A DNA stretch of 64,000 nucleotides from Pirellulales bacterium (GTDB lineage Bacteria; Planctomycetota; Planctomycetia; Pirellulales; Thermoguttaceae), in contig JAFGRD010000037.1 in assembly GCA_016935315.1 (NCBI GenBank), forward strand, positions 1 to 64,000, given 5' to 3'. Both the position numbers and the translations under genes were made by a program. Shown here in pieces: positions 25,816 through 34,775 of this stretch (its first letter is position 1; each line of letters begins with the position of its first letter). The notes beneath the pieces are model-generated. The model saw nothing but the letters and a program-made list of their open reading frames with translations, was not told the origin of the DNA and did no database searches.

Positions 25816-27591
25816 GTGGCGACGATCGAAACACTTCCCAAGCGGACGACCACCGAGCCGACCAGCGGGGCCGACATTGTCGTTCAGGCCCTGGTCAACC
25901 ACGGCGTGGATACGGTGTTCGCTTATCCCGGCGGGGCCAGTATCCCGCTGCACCAGGCGCTGACGCGGTTTCGCGACAGGCTGCGGGTCATCCTGCCCCG
26001 ACACGAACAGGGGGCAGGGTTTGCTGCGCAGGGATACGCGCGAACCACCGGCAAGATCGGCGTCTGCATGGCCACCAGCGGTCCGGGGGCCACCAACCTG
26101 GTGACCACCATCGCCGATGCCAAACTCGACAGCATCCCGATGATCGCCATTACCGGCCAGGTCGGCACGCCGGTGATCGGCACCGACGCCTTCCAGGAGA
26201 CCCCAATCGTCGAGGTCTGTCGCAGTGTCACGAAGCATCACTACCTGGTCACCGACGTAGAAGACATCGCCCGGATTATTCGCGAGGCATTCCACCTGGC
26301 CACCACCGGCCGCAAGGGTCCCGTGCTGATCGACCTGCCCAAGAACATCCAGATGGCCAAGACGGTGCCCGATTACGACGCGCCGATGGATTTGCCGGGC
26401 TACCACGTCGAGAATCGGCTGGCCGCGGCGGAGCAGATTGTCGAGCTGGCGGCGCTGATTCGGCGGAGCCGGCAGCCGGTGATCTACACCGGAGGCGGCC
26501 TGGTTGCCTCGGAGGCGAGCGAAGAACTCCGCGAGCTGGTTCGCAAGACGGGTATTCCGGTGACCACAACGCTGATGGGATTGGGCGGTTTTCCCGGCGA
26601 CGATCCCCTTTCGCTGGACATGCCCGGCATGCACGGAAGCGTCTACGCCAATTACGCCCTGGACGAAACCGATCTACTGCTGGCCTTCGGCGTGCGTTTC
26701 GACGATCGGGTTACCGGCAAGGTGGCGGAGTTTGCCAGCCGGGCCAAGATCGTTCACGTCGAGATCGACCCCTCGGAAGTCAACAAGATCAAAGAGGCCG
26801 ACCTGGCCATCGTCAGCGATCTGAGGTATGCGCTGGCCGAGTTGAACAAGATCGTCGAGCCGCCCGAGGACCTGACCGACTGGCACCGGAAGATCGCCGA
26901 ATGGAAGAAGGCCGACCCGCTGGGCTACGACCGGGGCTTTCGCGGGATTCTGCCGCAGCACGCGATTGCCGAGCTGAGCCGCCTGACGCGGGATCGCGAC
27001 ACGATCATCACCACCGGCGTCGGCCAGCACCAGATGTGGACGGCCCAGCACTTCAAGTTCCGGCGGCCGCGCCGGCATGTGACCAGCGCGGGTTTGGGGA
27101 CGATGGGCTTCGGACTGCCGTCGGCGGTCGGGGCCAAGGCGGCCCATCCCGACATGCTGGTGGTCGATATCGACGGCGACGGCAGCATACTGATGAACAT
27201 TCAGGAAATGGCCACGTGCCACTGCGAGAAACTACCGGTCAAGGTGATGCTGCTGAACAACATGCACCTGGGCATGGTGGTGCAGTGGGAGGATCGGTTC
27301 CACGCGGCCAACCGGGCTCATACGTATCTGGGGCCGATCGATCATCCCGAGGCGATCGGCCAGGGCAACGGAATCACCCCCGAGCAGCGCTATCCCGACT
27401 TCGTCGCCATCGCCAAAGGCTTCGGCTGGAACGGACGCCGTGTCTGCGAGAAAGCGGAGCTGACCGAGGCGCTCGAGGAGATGATCAATACGCCGGGTGC
27501 CTTCCTGCTCGATGTCCAGGTGCCCTACCAGGAGCACGTGCTGCCGATGATTCCCTCAGGCATGACGGTCCGGGAGCTGATCCGCGATTAG
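25816..27591 (+). CDS. ilvB: Acetolactate synthase large subunit
   Basis: A 591-residue thiamine diphosphate enzyme that joins two pyruvates (or pyruvate and 2-oxobutyrate) in the first step of branched-chain amino acid synthesis. The N-terminal TPP domain has GADIVVQALVNHGVDTVFAYPGG and the catalytic Glu in RHEQGAGF; the middle domain binds FAD; the C-terminal domain has GDGSILMN and the metal-binding LLNNMHLGMV. Length is normal. I prefer GTG 25816 (MATIETLPK) because AGAGGAG lies eight bases upstream; GTG 25807 is an alternative. No small regulatory subunit gene (ilvN) is adjacent; the next gene is convergent. Family specificity over other TPP enzymes is good but not absolute. Confidence 0.9.
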   Translation: MATIETLPKRTTTEPTSGADIVVQALVNHGVDTVFAYPGGASIPLHQALTRFRDRLRVILPRHEQGAGFAAQGYARTTGKIGVCMATSGPGATNLVTTIADAKLDSIPMIAITGQVGTPVIGTDAFQETPIVEVCRSVTKHHYLVTDVEDIARIIREAFHLATTGRKGPVLIDLPKNIQMAKTVPDYDAPMDLPGYHVENRLAAAEQIVELAALIRRSRQPVIYTGGGLVASEASEELRELVRKTGIPVTTTLMGLGGFPGDDPLSLDMPGMHGSVYANYALDETDLLLAFGVRFDDRVTGKVAEFASRAKIVHVEIDPSEVNKIKEADLAIVSDLRYALAELNKIVEPPEDLTDWHRKIAEWKKADPLGYDRGFRGILPQHAIAELSRLTRDRDTIITTGVGQHQMWTAQHFKFRRPRRHVTSAGLGTMGFGLPSAVGAKAAHPDMLVVDIDGDGSILMNIQEMATCHCEKLPVKVMLLNNMHLGMVVQWEDRFHAANRAHTYLGPIDHPEAIGQGNGITPEQRYPDFVAIAKGFGWNGRRVCEKAELTEALEEMINTPGAFLLDVQVPYQEHVLPMIPSGMTVRELIRD

Positions 27592-27592
27592 G

Positions 27593-27620
27593 AGCCTGCC
27601 CCGGAAGACTCCGTTTTTGC
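27593..27620 (+). terminator. Weak candidate terminator after ilvB
   Basis: A short GGAG/CTCC stem with an internal CC/GG pairing is followed by GTTTTTG, immediately after the ilvB stop. The stem is only four to six base pairs, so this is a weak call between two convergent genes. Confidence 0.3.
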
Positions 27621-27647
27621 GAACTCAGCCACGAGCTGCCGTAGCCG

Positions 27648-30263
27648 TCACTTCGCCTTCGCGGTCGCCGTCGCCATCAACACGGCGGAAGTGGCCCTGA
27701 TGCCGTTGATGTCGTTGAAGCTACAGTTCAGCCCGGCCGAGGTGAGGATCCGCCCGGGCTCGAGGCGGACCTCCCGTTCCACACCGCTGACCAGATCGCC
27801 GCCGCCGCGAAACTCCTTCTCTTCGCCGAGCGTTGCGTCGGGCATGAGCGGTCGCGCCCAGACGCGGAGCCGTTTGACGTCCCATTCCGGGGCCACCGCG
27901 GCGCCGAAGCCGGTGGCCACGTAGCCGGGCGGCAGCTCGATTTCGGCCTCCAAGCCGGCGTCGGCTTCCCAGCCGTTGCGAAGTTGCTCGGGCGGTCCCA
28001 AGGTCCCGTCGGGCAACAGCGGCTGCACCCGCAGCCACATGGTCGTCACGTTGTCGTAGTGGGCGCGACTGCCGATGCCCGTAATCACGTAGCCCGGTGG
28101 GGCCTGCAAATGGGCCTCGACCCGATCGTCGGCCTCGACCTTCGGATTGACCAGCACCAGTGCCGGGGCCCCTTGGCAGCGGTCCGCCGGATCGCCGGGC
28201 GCCGCCGGGGCCCGTCCGAGATCGAACACGGTCGCGTAATCCACATAAGCGCTGGCCCGGTCCAGGTCCCGCCATCGGAACAGTCCGAACCCGATCGTCG
28301 ACTGGTCGGCCTCGGCGACCCAGCGATGCTGAAAGCGCATCCATCGGCCGTCGGTCCAATACCACTGGCTGCTGTTGGGTCCGTCGAGCTGCCGGCCGCC
28401 GGCCGGATCGGCGCACAACCGCACCCGCGTGTCGCCGCGCGGCCCGCCGGCCACCGACGTGTGGGCCCAGCCCGAGAAGACGTAGGCATGGCCGGGCGTG
28501 GTGGCGATTTTCTGCGAGAGCAGGCTCGTGGTGAAGACCTGACGGCGCTGTTGACCGGCAAGGCAGGACCAGCCGGCCATGGCCTTGCCGCGCCGCACGC
28601 CGACGTCGTGCTCCGACGGCGTGACGTAGACCTGCTCGTCTCCGGAGACCTCCCAGCCCTGCAACCCCTCCTCGAAATCGTGATTGACCACGGGAACCTG
28701 GCGCTGGTAACGGATCGGGCCGTATTCGGGCGCCGCGGAAAGCCGCGGCGCGGCGAGTGTGACGAACTGTTCGGGATACTCCGGCTGCACCAGCGGAGTG
28801 ACGTCGCTGCGGGGCATCCGCACCCGGTATCGCGGCGTATGCCACGCCAGGCCGGTCGGCCCCGTGGAAGTCAGCCGCAAATCGTATTCGTGCCCGGCCC
28901 AGAACTTCGGAATGATCAAATCGGTAGTGCCCGGCGGCGCGTCGAACGTCTTGCCGCCGTTGACGCCGGGCCCCCAGCTCTCGATGTGCGTCGGGCAAGG
29001 AAACGGCTCGGACCAGCGGAACCGCAGCCGGCTGTCGCTGTCGAACGTGATGCTGAGGTTGAAGATGCCCGGCAGCGCCCCGGGTTGGGGCTCGCCGTAG
29101 ATCCACGCCCGCACGTCGCGCGAAGCGATCGCAATCTGCTCGTCCTCGGGCAGGTCCGGCTGCTTGTGTGGCACCGTGTAGACGTCGACCCCGTAGCGTT
29201 CGCCCGGGGTGACCCGACATTCGCCGGTCGCGAACAGGAAGTGGGCCGTGTGCAGGCCGTCGGCAGGTCCCACCGCCAGGCAACGCTTCGGCCCGGCAAG
29301 CAGCTTCTCCTCGGCCGACCAGACGCGGGCGACCAGGTCGCAATAGCCACGGCTGAGCTCGTCCCTGGTCACCGGCGAGACGCTGAGCGTGATCATCCGC
29401 ACGTTCGGCGTGCGCGGGCGGAACATCACCCGCTCGCACCCGTAAACCCAGCCTTCCGAATCGGCGTCCACGATCAGGGCCCGCTTCAGATCGGCAGGCG
29501 CTTCCACGATCCGGGCGGCCAGGTCGGATTCGGGATACGGCCGGCCGTCGACGTGCAGCAGGCCGCCGTCGTAGACGTTTCCGGTCGCGTGCAGGTAGGG
29601 CGTCCACCTTTGGCCGTCGGTCCGCTCGATGCGCAGGGCGTAGGTCTGTCCGGGCAGCAGCGGGGCTTGGCCTGCATTCCAGCGGGCTGTTCCCCAGGTC
29701 ATGGAATGGCCCGAGGTGAAGGTCTTGGCCGGCCCGATCTGGCGGCCGCCCGGGCCGCCGTCGAGCAACGCCACCCGAAACGTGCCCGGATCGGAAGCGA
29801 CCAGCATGGTCGCACTGACCAGTTCCGATTGCGTAGCGGTGAAGGTCTGCACGAACTCGCGCCCGGCGCCGCCCCACACGCAACCATCGGGTTCGTAGAC
29901 GTGCTCGACGACGAGATCGGCCGTATTGACGATGCCTTCGTCGGCTTGGACGCCGGAAAGGAAGCGGGGATAGACCGCGTATTGTTCGACGAACGTGAAG
30001 TCCATCTTCCCGAAGCAGAACGGATACTCGGTGAAGCCGAGATCCGACATGCCGGTGCTGCCGATGCGCACCTGGCGGTCTTGGGTCCAGGCCGAGCGAG
30101 TCTTCGGCAAGACGGGGGCGTTACTCTGCGAGTCGACCATGCGGAAGAAGAGTTGGCTGCCGCGCCGCCGCGCCGGTTCGGCTCCCTCGGTGGCCGCGGT
30201 ATCGACGATCGCGGGCAGAAGTACCAGAGCTGCCACAAACACGCGCTGTCGGATTGGGCGCAT
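27648..30263 (-). CDS. Large secreted protein of unknown function with CBM-like domain
   Basis: I do not recognise the family. The 871-residue product has a signal peptide (MRPIRQRVFVAALVLLPAIV) and is beta-rich throughout. Residues about 560-700 (VVNHDFEEGLQGWEVSG through TTSLLSQKIATTPGHAYVFSGWAH) resemble a CBM4/9-type carbohydrate-binding sandwich. The final 150 residues contain two copies of a GYVxTGxGxxAxxx pattern (PPGYVITGIGSRAHYDN and PPGYVATGFGAAVAPEW). ATG 30263 follows GAGGGAAC; the longer frame is unsupported. It is convergent with ilvB and divergent from the HD gene. A role in glycan binding is plausible, nothing more. Confidence 0.75.
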   Translation of the reverse strand: MRPIRQRVFVAALVLLPAIVDTAATEGAEPARRRGSQLFFRMVDSQSNAPVLPKTRSAWTQDRQVRIGSTGMSDLGFTEYPFCFGKMDFTFVEQYAVYPRFLSGVQADEGIVNTADLVVEHVYEPDGCVWGGAGREFVQTFTATQSELVSATMLVASDPGTFRVALLDGGPGGRQIGPAKTFTSGHSMTWGTARWNAGQAPLLPGQTYALRIERTDGQRWTPYLHATGNVYDGGLLHVDGRPYPESDLAARIVEAPADLKRALIVDADSEGWVYGCERVMFRPRTPNVRMITLSVSPVTRDELSRGYCDLVARVWSAEEKLLAGPKRCLAVGPADGLHTAHFLFATGECRVTPGERYGVDVYTVPHKQPDLPEDEQIAIASRDVRAWIYGEPQPGALPGIFNLSITFDSDSRLRFRWSEPFPCPTHIESWGPGVNGGKTFDAPPGTTDLIIPKFWAGHEYDLRLTSTGPTGLAWHTPRYRVRMPRSDVTPLVQPEYPEQFVTLAAPRLSAAPEYGPIRYQRQVPVVNHDFEEGLQGWEVSGDEQVYVTPSEHDVGVRRGKAMAGWSCLAGQQRRQVFTTSLLSQKIATTPGHAYVFSGWAHTSVAGGPRGDTRVRLCADPAGGRQLDGPNSSQWYWTDGRWMRFQHRWVAEADQSTIGFGLFRWRDLDRASAYVDYATVFDLGRAPAAPGDPADRCQGAPALVLVNPKVEADDRVEAHLQAPPGYVITGIGSRAHYDNVTTMWLRVQPLLPDGTLGPPEQLRNGWEADAGLEAEIELPPGYVATGFGAAVAPEWDVKRLRVWARPLMPDATLGEEKEFRGGGDLVSGVEREVRLEPGRILTSAGLNCSFNDINGIRATSAVLMATATAKAK

Positions 30264-30385
30264 CTTGTTCCCTCGCTGGAAATGGTCCCTTCGGGCTGAT
30301 GCGATTCTAGGGGAAGCCGACAGCGGCCGCAAGTTTTGCGGCCCGGGATCGCCGGTCGCCAGCTTGCCCGTTGCCGAGCCATTGC

Positions 30386-30433
30386 TTGACATCGCGTCGG
30401 GAATCTGGGACAATCCGTCGTGCTTGATTGTCC
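30386..30433 (+). promoter_or_regulatory. Candidate promoter with operator-like inverted repeat for the HD gene
   Basis: TTGACA (30386-30391) and GACAAT (30409-30414) are 17 bases apart. A perfect inverted repeat, GGACAATC (30408-30415) and GATTGTCC (30426-30433), covers the -10 and the predicted start near 30421, a position typical of a repressor operator. The ATG at 30464 follows after a short leader. Confidence 0.5.
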
Positions 30434-30463
30434 GTGGAGTGACCTTCAGCAGAGGAGCGTCTG

Positions 30464-31027
30464 ATGGCCCTGACCCGCGAGGAAGCCTGGCAGCACCTTC
30501 AGGCGTGGACCACCAATCCGTCGCTGTTGAACCATGCCCGGGCCGTGGAGCTGGTGATGCGACGCGCCGCCGCCCAGTATGGAGAGGGCGCCGACGAGGA
30601 GACCTGGGGCGTGACGGGGTTGTTGCACGACGCGGACTACGATCAATGGCCGCAGGAACACCCCCAGCGAATTGTCGCCTGGCTGCGAGAGCGGGGTGAA
30701 GAAGAGATGGCCTACGCGATTTCGACGCACTACACGCATTGGGGATTCGAGCCCCGAAGCCCCCTGGACAAGGCCCTGCTGGCCTGCGACGAACTGGCGG
30801 GATTCGTCATCGCCTGCTGCCTGGTCCGCCCGGACGGCATCGCCTCGCTGAAGCCCAAGAGCGTGAAGAAGAAGCTCAAGGACAAGGCGTTTGCGGCCAA
30901 GGTGAACCGAGACGAGATCCGCCAGGGGATGCAACGGCTGGGCGTCGATCCGGACGAGCACATCGCCTTCGTGATCGAGGCCCTGAAGCCGCACGGCGAG
31001 GAACTCGGCATCGCCGGCAAGCCATAG
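30464..31027 (+). CDS. HD-domain hydrolase-like protein
   Basis: A 187-residue protein of the HD superfamily (metal-dependent phosphohydrolases). Metal ligands are visible as NHARAVE (His24 region), HD in GLLHDADYD (about 73-74) and the later THYTHW. Short HD proteins of this kind, often annotated as HDIG or hydrolase, are frequent; the substrate is unknown. A lysine-rich helix (SVKKKLKDKAFAAK, about 132-145) might contact nucleic acid or membrane. ATG 30464 follows GAGGAG at good spacing. A candidate promoter with an overlapping inverted repeat lies just upstream, suggesting repressor control. Confidence 0.88.
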   Translation: MALTREEAWQHLQAWTTNPSLLNHARAVELVMRRAAAQYGEGADEETWGVTGLLHDADYDQWPQEHPQRIVAWLRERGEEEMAYAISTHYTHWGFEPRSPLDKALLACDELAGFVIACCLVRPDGIASLKPKSVKKKLKDKAFAAKVNRDEIRQGMQRLGVDPDEHIAFVIEALKPHGEELGIAGKP

Positions 31028-31079
31028 AATTCCAGTCCGGCCAAGCGGAAAGCCAACGGAAGTGGCACGTCGTCCGGAT

Positions 31080-31403
31080 TCAGCAAGACCGCTTTTCCAG
31101 GATGGCCAGCACGTCGCGCAGGGTTTGCAGATCGAACCCGGGTTCGACGCGCACCCGCGGCGGATCGCTCAGCAGAATCTCCACGCAACCCCGTCGGGAC
31201 GTCAAGAGCTGAACGGGAGCGAACTCGGAAACCTCTTCGCGGTCTCTCTTGCTCAACTCGGCACGCCACGCGAAGAAGGACGCTTCCGAGACCCCTTCTT
31301 CGACGCAAAAGGCCTTGATCGACTGCCCGCTCCCCTGTTGCCGGCCAATCAGTTCTCGCCAAAACTGCTCCCGGTCGGAATGTTGCTTGATCGACCTAGC
31401 CAC
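31080..31403 (-). CDS. IS66-type TnpA accessory protein, orphan
   Basis: A 107-residue protein resembling the TnpA accessory protein of IS66 elements: FWRELIGRQQGSGQSIKAFCVEEGVSEASFFAWRAEL is a helix-turn-helix segment typical of that family, followed by a short C-terminal part. In intact IS66 elements tnpB and the large tnpC follow on the same strand. Here the neighbour is the convergent HD gene and no tnpB or tnpC is present, so it is either a remnant or a domesticated DNA-binding protein. The start is a GTG at 31403 and is uncertain. Flanking inverted repeats were not identified. Confidence 0.7.
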   Translation of the reverse strand: MARSIKQHSDREQFWRELIGRQQGSGQSIKAFCVEEGVSEASFFAWRAELSKRDREEVSEFAPVQLLTSRRGCVEILLSDPPRVRVEPGFDLQTLRDVLAILEKRSC

Positions 31404-32113
31404 ACTGAGTCTCCCGCGAGTCTATCGCCCGCTATGCCGACGGCATCGGCCAGTCGGACAGTTTCTCTGCTGTTGTGAAAGGGAGCCGCAACGTGTTCAC
31501 GGCGCAGTGTGCGCGGGTTGACAACGCCTTGGAACCATTGGTCCAAATAAACCCAGCCTAGGGAAGTCTATCCGTGCGGGCTGCTTGAACCGACGGCGCT
31601 TCTTCTGCCGGTTCCCATTTCGGCACTTGATATGACACTCGACAGGTAGGACAAGTGATCAACGAGCAAGTGACCTGGCGGCCCATCCCGTATCAGCTAC
31701 GTCACAGCAGTTACCCTGGTATGCAAGCCTCCTGGAATCCGATTCGTGCCAGCCGCCGGTGCAAACGTTGTCGCCTCTTGCGAGAGCTTTCTGCATTCGT
31801 GCCGCCATCGCCGGGGAACATGCCTGTACGAATGCAAAACATTCAACTTGCATTTTAGGCCAGGTAAGGCAGGCGCATCAAGTGATTTGCCAATAATCTG
31901 CTGCCGGCCGTCGCTTGGCTACGGCACAAGACCATTCGTGCAAGGGGTGTATTCCCCCGCAGAGAACATCGGGCCCCTGGGTTCGACCGAGGCCCGCCCA
32001 ACGAGCCGAGCCCCGTTTTCTCGGAGGTGATTTGGGGCTGGAGGCGCGTCAAAGATGAAGTCGGACATTCTCGCGGGCCCAAAGGTGGTAGCGACCGACG
32101 TCGACCGACTTTA

Positions 32114-32218
32114 TTGATGTTTGTATTGTGAATGATCCAGGTCGACCAACGCGAGGCCGGACAAGTCGGGCTCCCGTTGGTCGCCCTCGAGCACGGAGTG
32201 TGCAAGCGTCAATAGGGC
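32114..32218 (+). repeat. Dispersed 105-bp hairpin repeat, copy 1
   Basis: From TTGATGTTTGTATTGTG to GCGTCAATAGGGC this is about 80 percent identical by eye to 39057-39161, with the same length. It contains an inverted repeat: CGACCAACGCGAG (32143-32155) against CTCCCGTTGGTCG (32171-32183), with one mismatch. A third, truncated copy lies at 4069-4120 on the opposite strand. Confidence 0.85.
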
Positions 32219-32398
32219 CCCCGAGTTGGCACGCAGGGGTGGGTATACGAGGGGTAGCATGGGGCAAGGGGCAGAGGGGTGGCAGCCGAATCCTGCTACC
32301 AGAGGCAGCCACCGAACGCGCGGAGATCGTCGGAGACGGCCGGACTGTCCCTCATCCTGCGGCCTGACACTTTGGGCGGATGGCGTCCGGTCTCTGCC

Positions 32399-32438
32399 AA
32401 AAACAGCCGGCCGCCGGCAAAAGAATGCCGGCGGCCGG
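32399..32438 (-). terminator. Strong intrinsic terminator of the cysteine-rich gene
   Basis: A perfect 12-base inverted repeat (32407-32418 and 32427-32438) with an eight-base loop is followed on the minus strand by CTG and five T (32403-32399). It lies 68 bases after the stop at 32506. This is a convincing rho-independent terminator. Confidence 0.85.
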
Positions 32439-32505
32439 AAATCGTAGCCCACTAGGAGACCCCGTGCGGAGTTGCAACGCGTGGACGGTCTTGGATGCAG
32501 ATGGT

Positions 32506-33120
32506 TTAACGCCCGGCCTTCAAGGGCTGCAAGTATGAGGTGCCCAGCACGGGCGGCAGTGGAGCGGCATCGGTAGTTTGTGCGGTGGGCGCGGGTGCCG
32601 GAGCTTCTTCCTCCTGGACCTCCCCGCCGCCGCCGCCGGCGGCTTCGCAGCAGCCCGACTCGCAACAGCCCGGATCGCAACAGACGACCACACACTTGTA
32701 GACCGGAATCTCGCAGGTGACTTCTTTCTTCACCAGCTTCTTCTTGGTGCGAACCTTGCCACACTTGGGTGGAACGTAGCGTCGGTTCCGCAGTGCCTCG
32801 CAGGGGTCCGGCTTGCAGCAGGAGCCGCACCCGTCGGCGTCGCCACAGCAGGTTGCCTCGGTCTCGCAGCAACCCGTACCGCAGCCGTGGCAGCAGCGCT
32901 TGCCAAGATCGCAGTTGGGCAAGGGCGCGCAAAAGTCTTCGCACTCCACGACCCAGACGTACTTCGTGACCTTCTTCATCTCGCAGACGACCTTGCAGAC
33001 CTTCTTGGCACCGCAAGCGTGGCAGGCCTCCTCGCAGCAGCCGGGTGCCGTGCAGTCTCCGGCGACTGCGACGTTGGCAATCAACACGCCGATTGCCGTC
33101 AGTGACAGAATCAACCTCAT
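32506..33120 (-). CDS. Secreted cysteine-rich protein
   Basis: A 204-residue exported protein with a signal peptide (MRLILSLTAIGVLIANVAVA). The mature part has about 30 cysteines, many as CC pairs (GCCEEAC, RCCHGC, GCCETEATCC, GCGSCC, GCCESGCCEA). Two basic-hydrophobic segments, KVCKVVCEMKKVTKYVWVV and KKKLVKKEVTCEIPVYKCV, look like duplicated beta hairpins. Similar proteins occur in planctomycetes, where cysteine-rich proteins contribute to the protein cell wall; whether this one does is inferred. The last 40 residues are Glu/Pro/Ala-rich without Cys. ATG 33120 has AAAGGAG. A strong terminator follows the gene, so it is a single transcription unit. Confidence 0.85.
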   Translation of the reverse strand: MRLILSLTAIGVLIANVAVAGDCTAPGCCEEACHACGAKKVCKVVCEMKKVTKYVWVVECEDFCAPLPNCDLGKRCCHGCGTGCCETEATCCGDADGCGSCCKPDPCEALRNRRYVPPKCGKVRTKKKLVKKEVTCEIPVYKCVVVCCDPGCCESGCCEAAGGGGGEVQEEEAPAPAPTAQTTDAAPLPPVLGTSYLQPLKAGR

Positions 33121-33228
33121 GTCCGTATCTCCTTTCGAGGCGTGCCGCTGGCCGGCCACGCCCATTGAGTTCCAGTCGTTAACGTGAAATCCTATGCGTT
33201 TCCGAGCTGGCCACCTGGGACCTCGGTG

Positions 33229-34665
33229 TTAGAAGTCCATCTGGGCGCGCATCTCGAAGATATCCATATTGCCCTCCAGACCCGCGTCATAGAGGGTGGA
33301 GTCGACGTAGTTGAACATCAGCCGCGTGTACGGCGTCAGGTACCAGTTCACTCCGAACGTGTGGTCGGAGACGCGGCCTCCCAGAATTCCCGCATCGTTC
33401 AGATCGAGATAGGAGTAGCGGTAGGCCAGCTCCCAGGCTCCCTTGCCGGTCTGGACGTAGCCGTCGGCGTCGCGGACGCGGAAGAAGTTCTCAAATGGCT
33501 TCAGCCGGTCGAAAACGCCGCCCGATCGCTTGTACGGGCGGTGCTCACCGGTGAGGAAGTAACTGGTGTACACATACACGCCGTTGAAGTTGGCGTTGGG
33601 GGCGCCGATCCGGTCGACATACGCTCCGATGTATTCCGACTGCACGGAGAAGGGGCCGTAGACGAACGCCATTTCGGCGGCCAGGAGTTGGTAGGACTCC
33701 GCGTCCATGTAGTCGGTATTGACTACGTAGGGCCCGAGATGGGCCTCCGGTCGCTGCCGGAATCGCACTTGGCTGTCCGCCGCATCGCGGTAGCTGTAGG
33801 AGATACCGGTGTGCAACAGGCCGCGGCCCTCGGTGGCCTCGTCGTACCAGGGCAGGAAGGTCCAGCGCATGGTCACCGCGGTGGCCGTGTGGTCACCGTG
33901 GTCCAGGGGCGGCTTGTCGTCCATCTGATCCACAAAGGCCCCGATCGCCCAGGTCATCCGTTCGCTCTCGGAAACGTCGAAGGCCATCACGCCCACGTTA
34001 CGTGCGGGTGTGAAGACGTCGGCCACGCTGCGTTCCATGAAAGTCATCCACCTGTTGGAGGTCAACTGTTCCAAGCTGAATGGCTCTTTGTAGTGGCCGA
34101 CTCGCACGCTTCCCAGCAGGGGCAGTTCGTTTACCGTGAAGTAAACGTTCTTGAAGGAAGTCTCCCCATTACTCGGCTCAAACGCCATTTCGACAACGCC
34201 ATCAAACACGTCGAAGGCCGTGCCCTTGACGAAGATTCGGGCTGTGCGGGGTTCCACGCCGTTCTCGGCATTGCCGACCTGGGCGAAGCTGTTGGCGTCC
34301 TGGGTAAAATTCCCGAAATCCCAGAAGAGCCGACCACCGGCGCTCACCGACGGCTTGCCGGCGGCCTTCTTCTTGACGGCGGCCGCCTTCTTGTCGGCCG
34401 CCGCGAGTCTCGACTCCAGGTCGGCCACCCGCTCCGCCAGGCTCGGCTCGTCGGCGTTGAAGCTGCTGGACACCATACGATGGTTTGCCCTGGCTGCCGG
34501 CATCCCCGTCGCCCCCTGGTTCAGACCCACTGCATTGGCATAACCCGGGTCCGTCATCAGGTATGGTGAAAGCTGTTCTTGGCCCCATGCCATGGTGAGG
34601 CCGCTACAAAAGACGATTGCGATGACCGGCAGAAAAACGGGCCAACGCCGCAGGATACTGCGCAT
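33229..34665 (-). CDS. Phosphate-selective porin O/P-type outer membrane protein
   Basis: A 478-residue beta-barrel protein. After a signal peptide (ends AWGQ) there is a short coiled coil (LAERVADLESRLAAADKKAAAVKKKA, about 77-102), typical of trimeric porins. The barrel of the OprP/OprO (Pfam Porin_O_P) type follows, with GGRLFWDFGNF, VRVGHYKEPFSLEQLTSNRWMTFMER and alternating strands ending in Phe (FEMRAQMDF), the outer membrane C-terminal signature. Selectivity for phosphate cannot be claimed from sequence. The start follows GGAGGAGAG. It is divergent from the 35050 gene. An outer membrane porin implies a Gram-negative-type envelope in this organism. Confidence 0.88.
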   Translation of the reverse strand: MRSILRRWPVFLPVIAIVFCSGLTMAWGQEQLSPYLMTDPGYANAVGLNQGATGMPAARANHRMVSSSFNADEPSLAERVADLESRLAAADKKAAAVKKKAAGKPSVSAGGRLFWDFGNFTQDANSFAQVGNAENGVEPRTARIFVKGTAFDVFDGVVEMAFEPSNGETSFKNVYFTVNELPLLGSVRVGHYKEPFSLEQLTSNRWMTFMERSVADVFTPARNVGVMAFDVSESERMTWAIGAFVDQMDDKPPLDHGDHTATAVTMRWTFLPWYDEATEGRGLLHTGISYSYRDAADSQVRFRQRPEAHLGPYVVNTDYMDAESYQLLAAEMAFVYGPFSVQSEYIGAYVDRIGAPNANFNGVYVYTSYFLTGEHRPYKRSGGVFDRLKPFENFFRVRDADGYVQTGKGAWELAYRYSYLDLNDAGILGGRVSDHTFGVNWYLTPYTRLMFNYVDSTLYDAGLEGNMDIFEMRAQMDF

Positions 34666-34752
34666 CGAACTCTCTCCTCCCTGAAAATCTAGGTGACCTG
34701 TCGAGGGAACCTGCCTCGCGGGGCCCTGACCGACTCACCGGTGACTTCGACA

Positions 34753-34775
34753 GAGCCGACGCGATCGATCGGCTC
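34753..34775. promoter_or_regulatory. Inverted repeat upstream of the porin gene
   Basis: GAGCCGA (34753-34759) and TCGGCTC (34769-34775) form a seven-base inverted repeat with a nine-base spacer, about 90 bases upstream of the porin start. It may be an operator. No Pho-box match was seen. Confidence 0.35.

Larger units (their letters stand above)
31404..32505. other. Gene-poor stretch of about 1.1 kb
   Basis: Between the orphan TnpA and the cysteine-rich gene I see no credible protein gene. The stretch holds a full copy of the dispersed 105-bp hairpin repeat (32114-32218) and a strong terminator (32399-32438) for the cysteine-rich gene. The part at 31550-32100 has short frames only and no recognisable RNA gene. 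It may be decayed mobile-element DNA. Confidence 0.6.

Noticed and set aside
31655-32030. Short frames in the gene-poor stretch
   Set aside because: They lack ribosome binding sites, family similarity and plausible composition.
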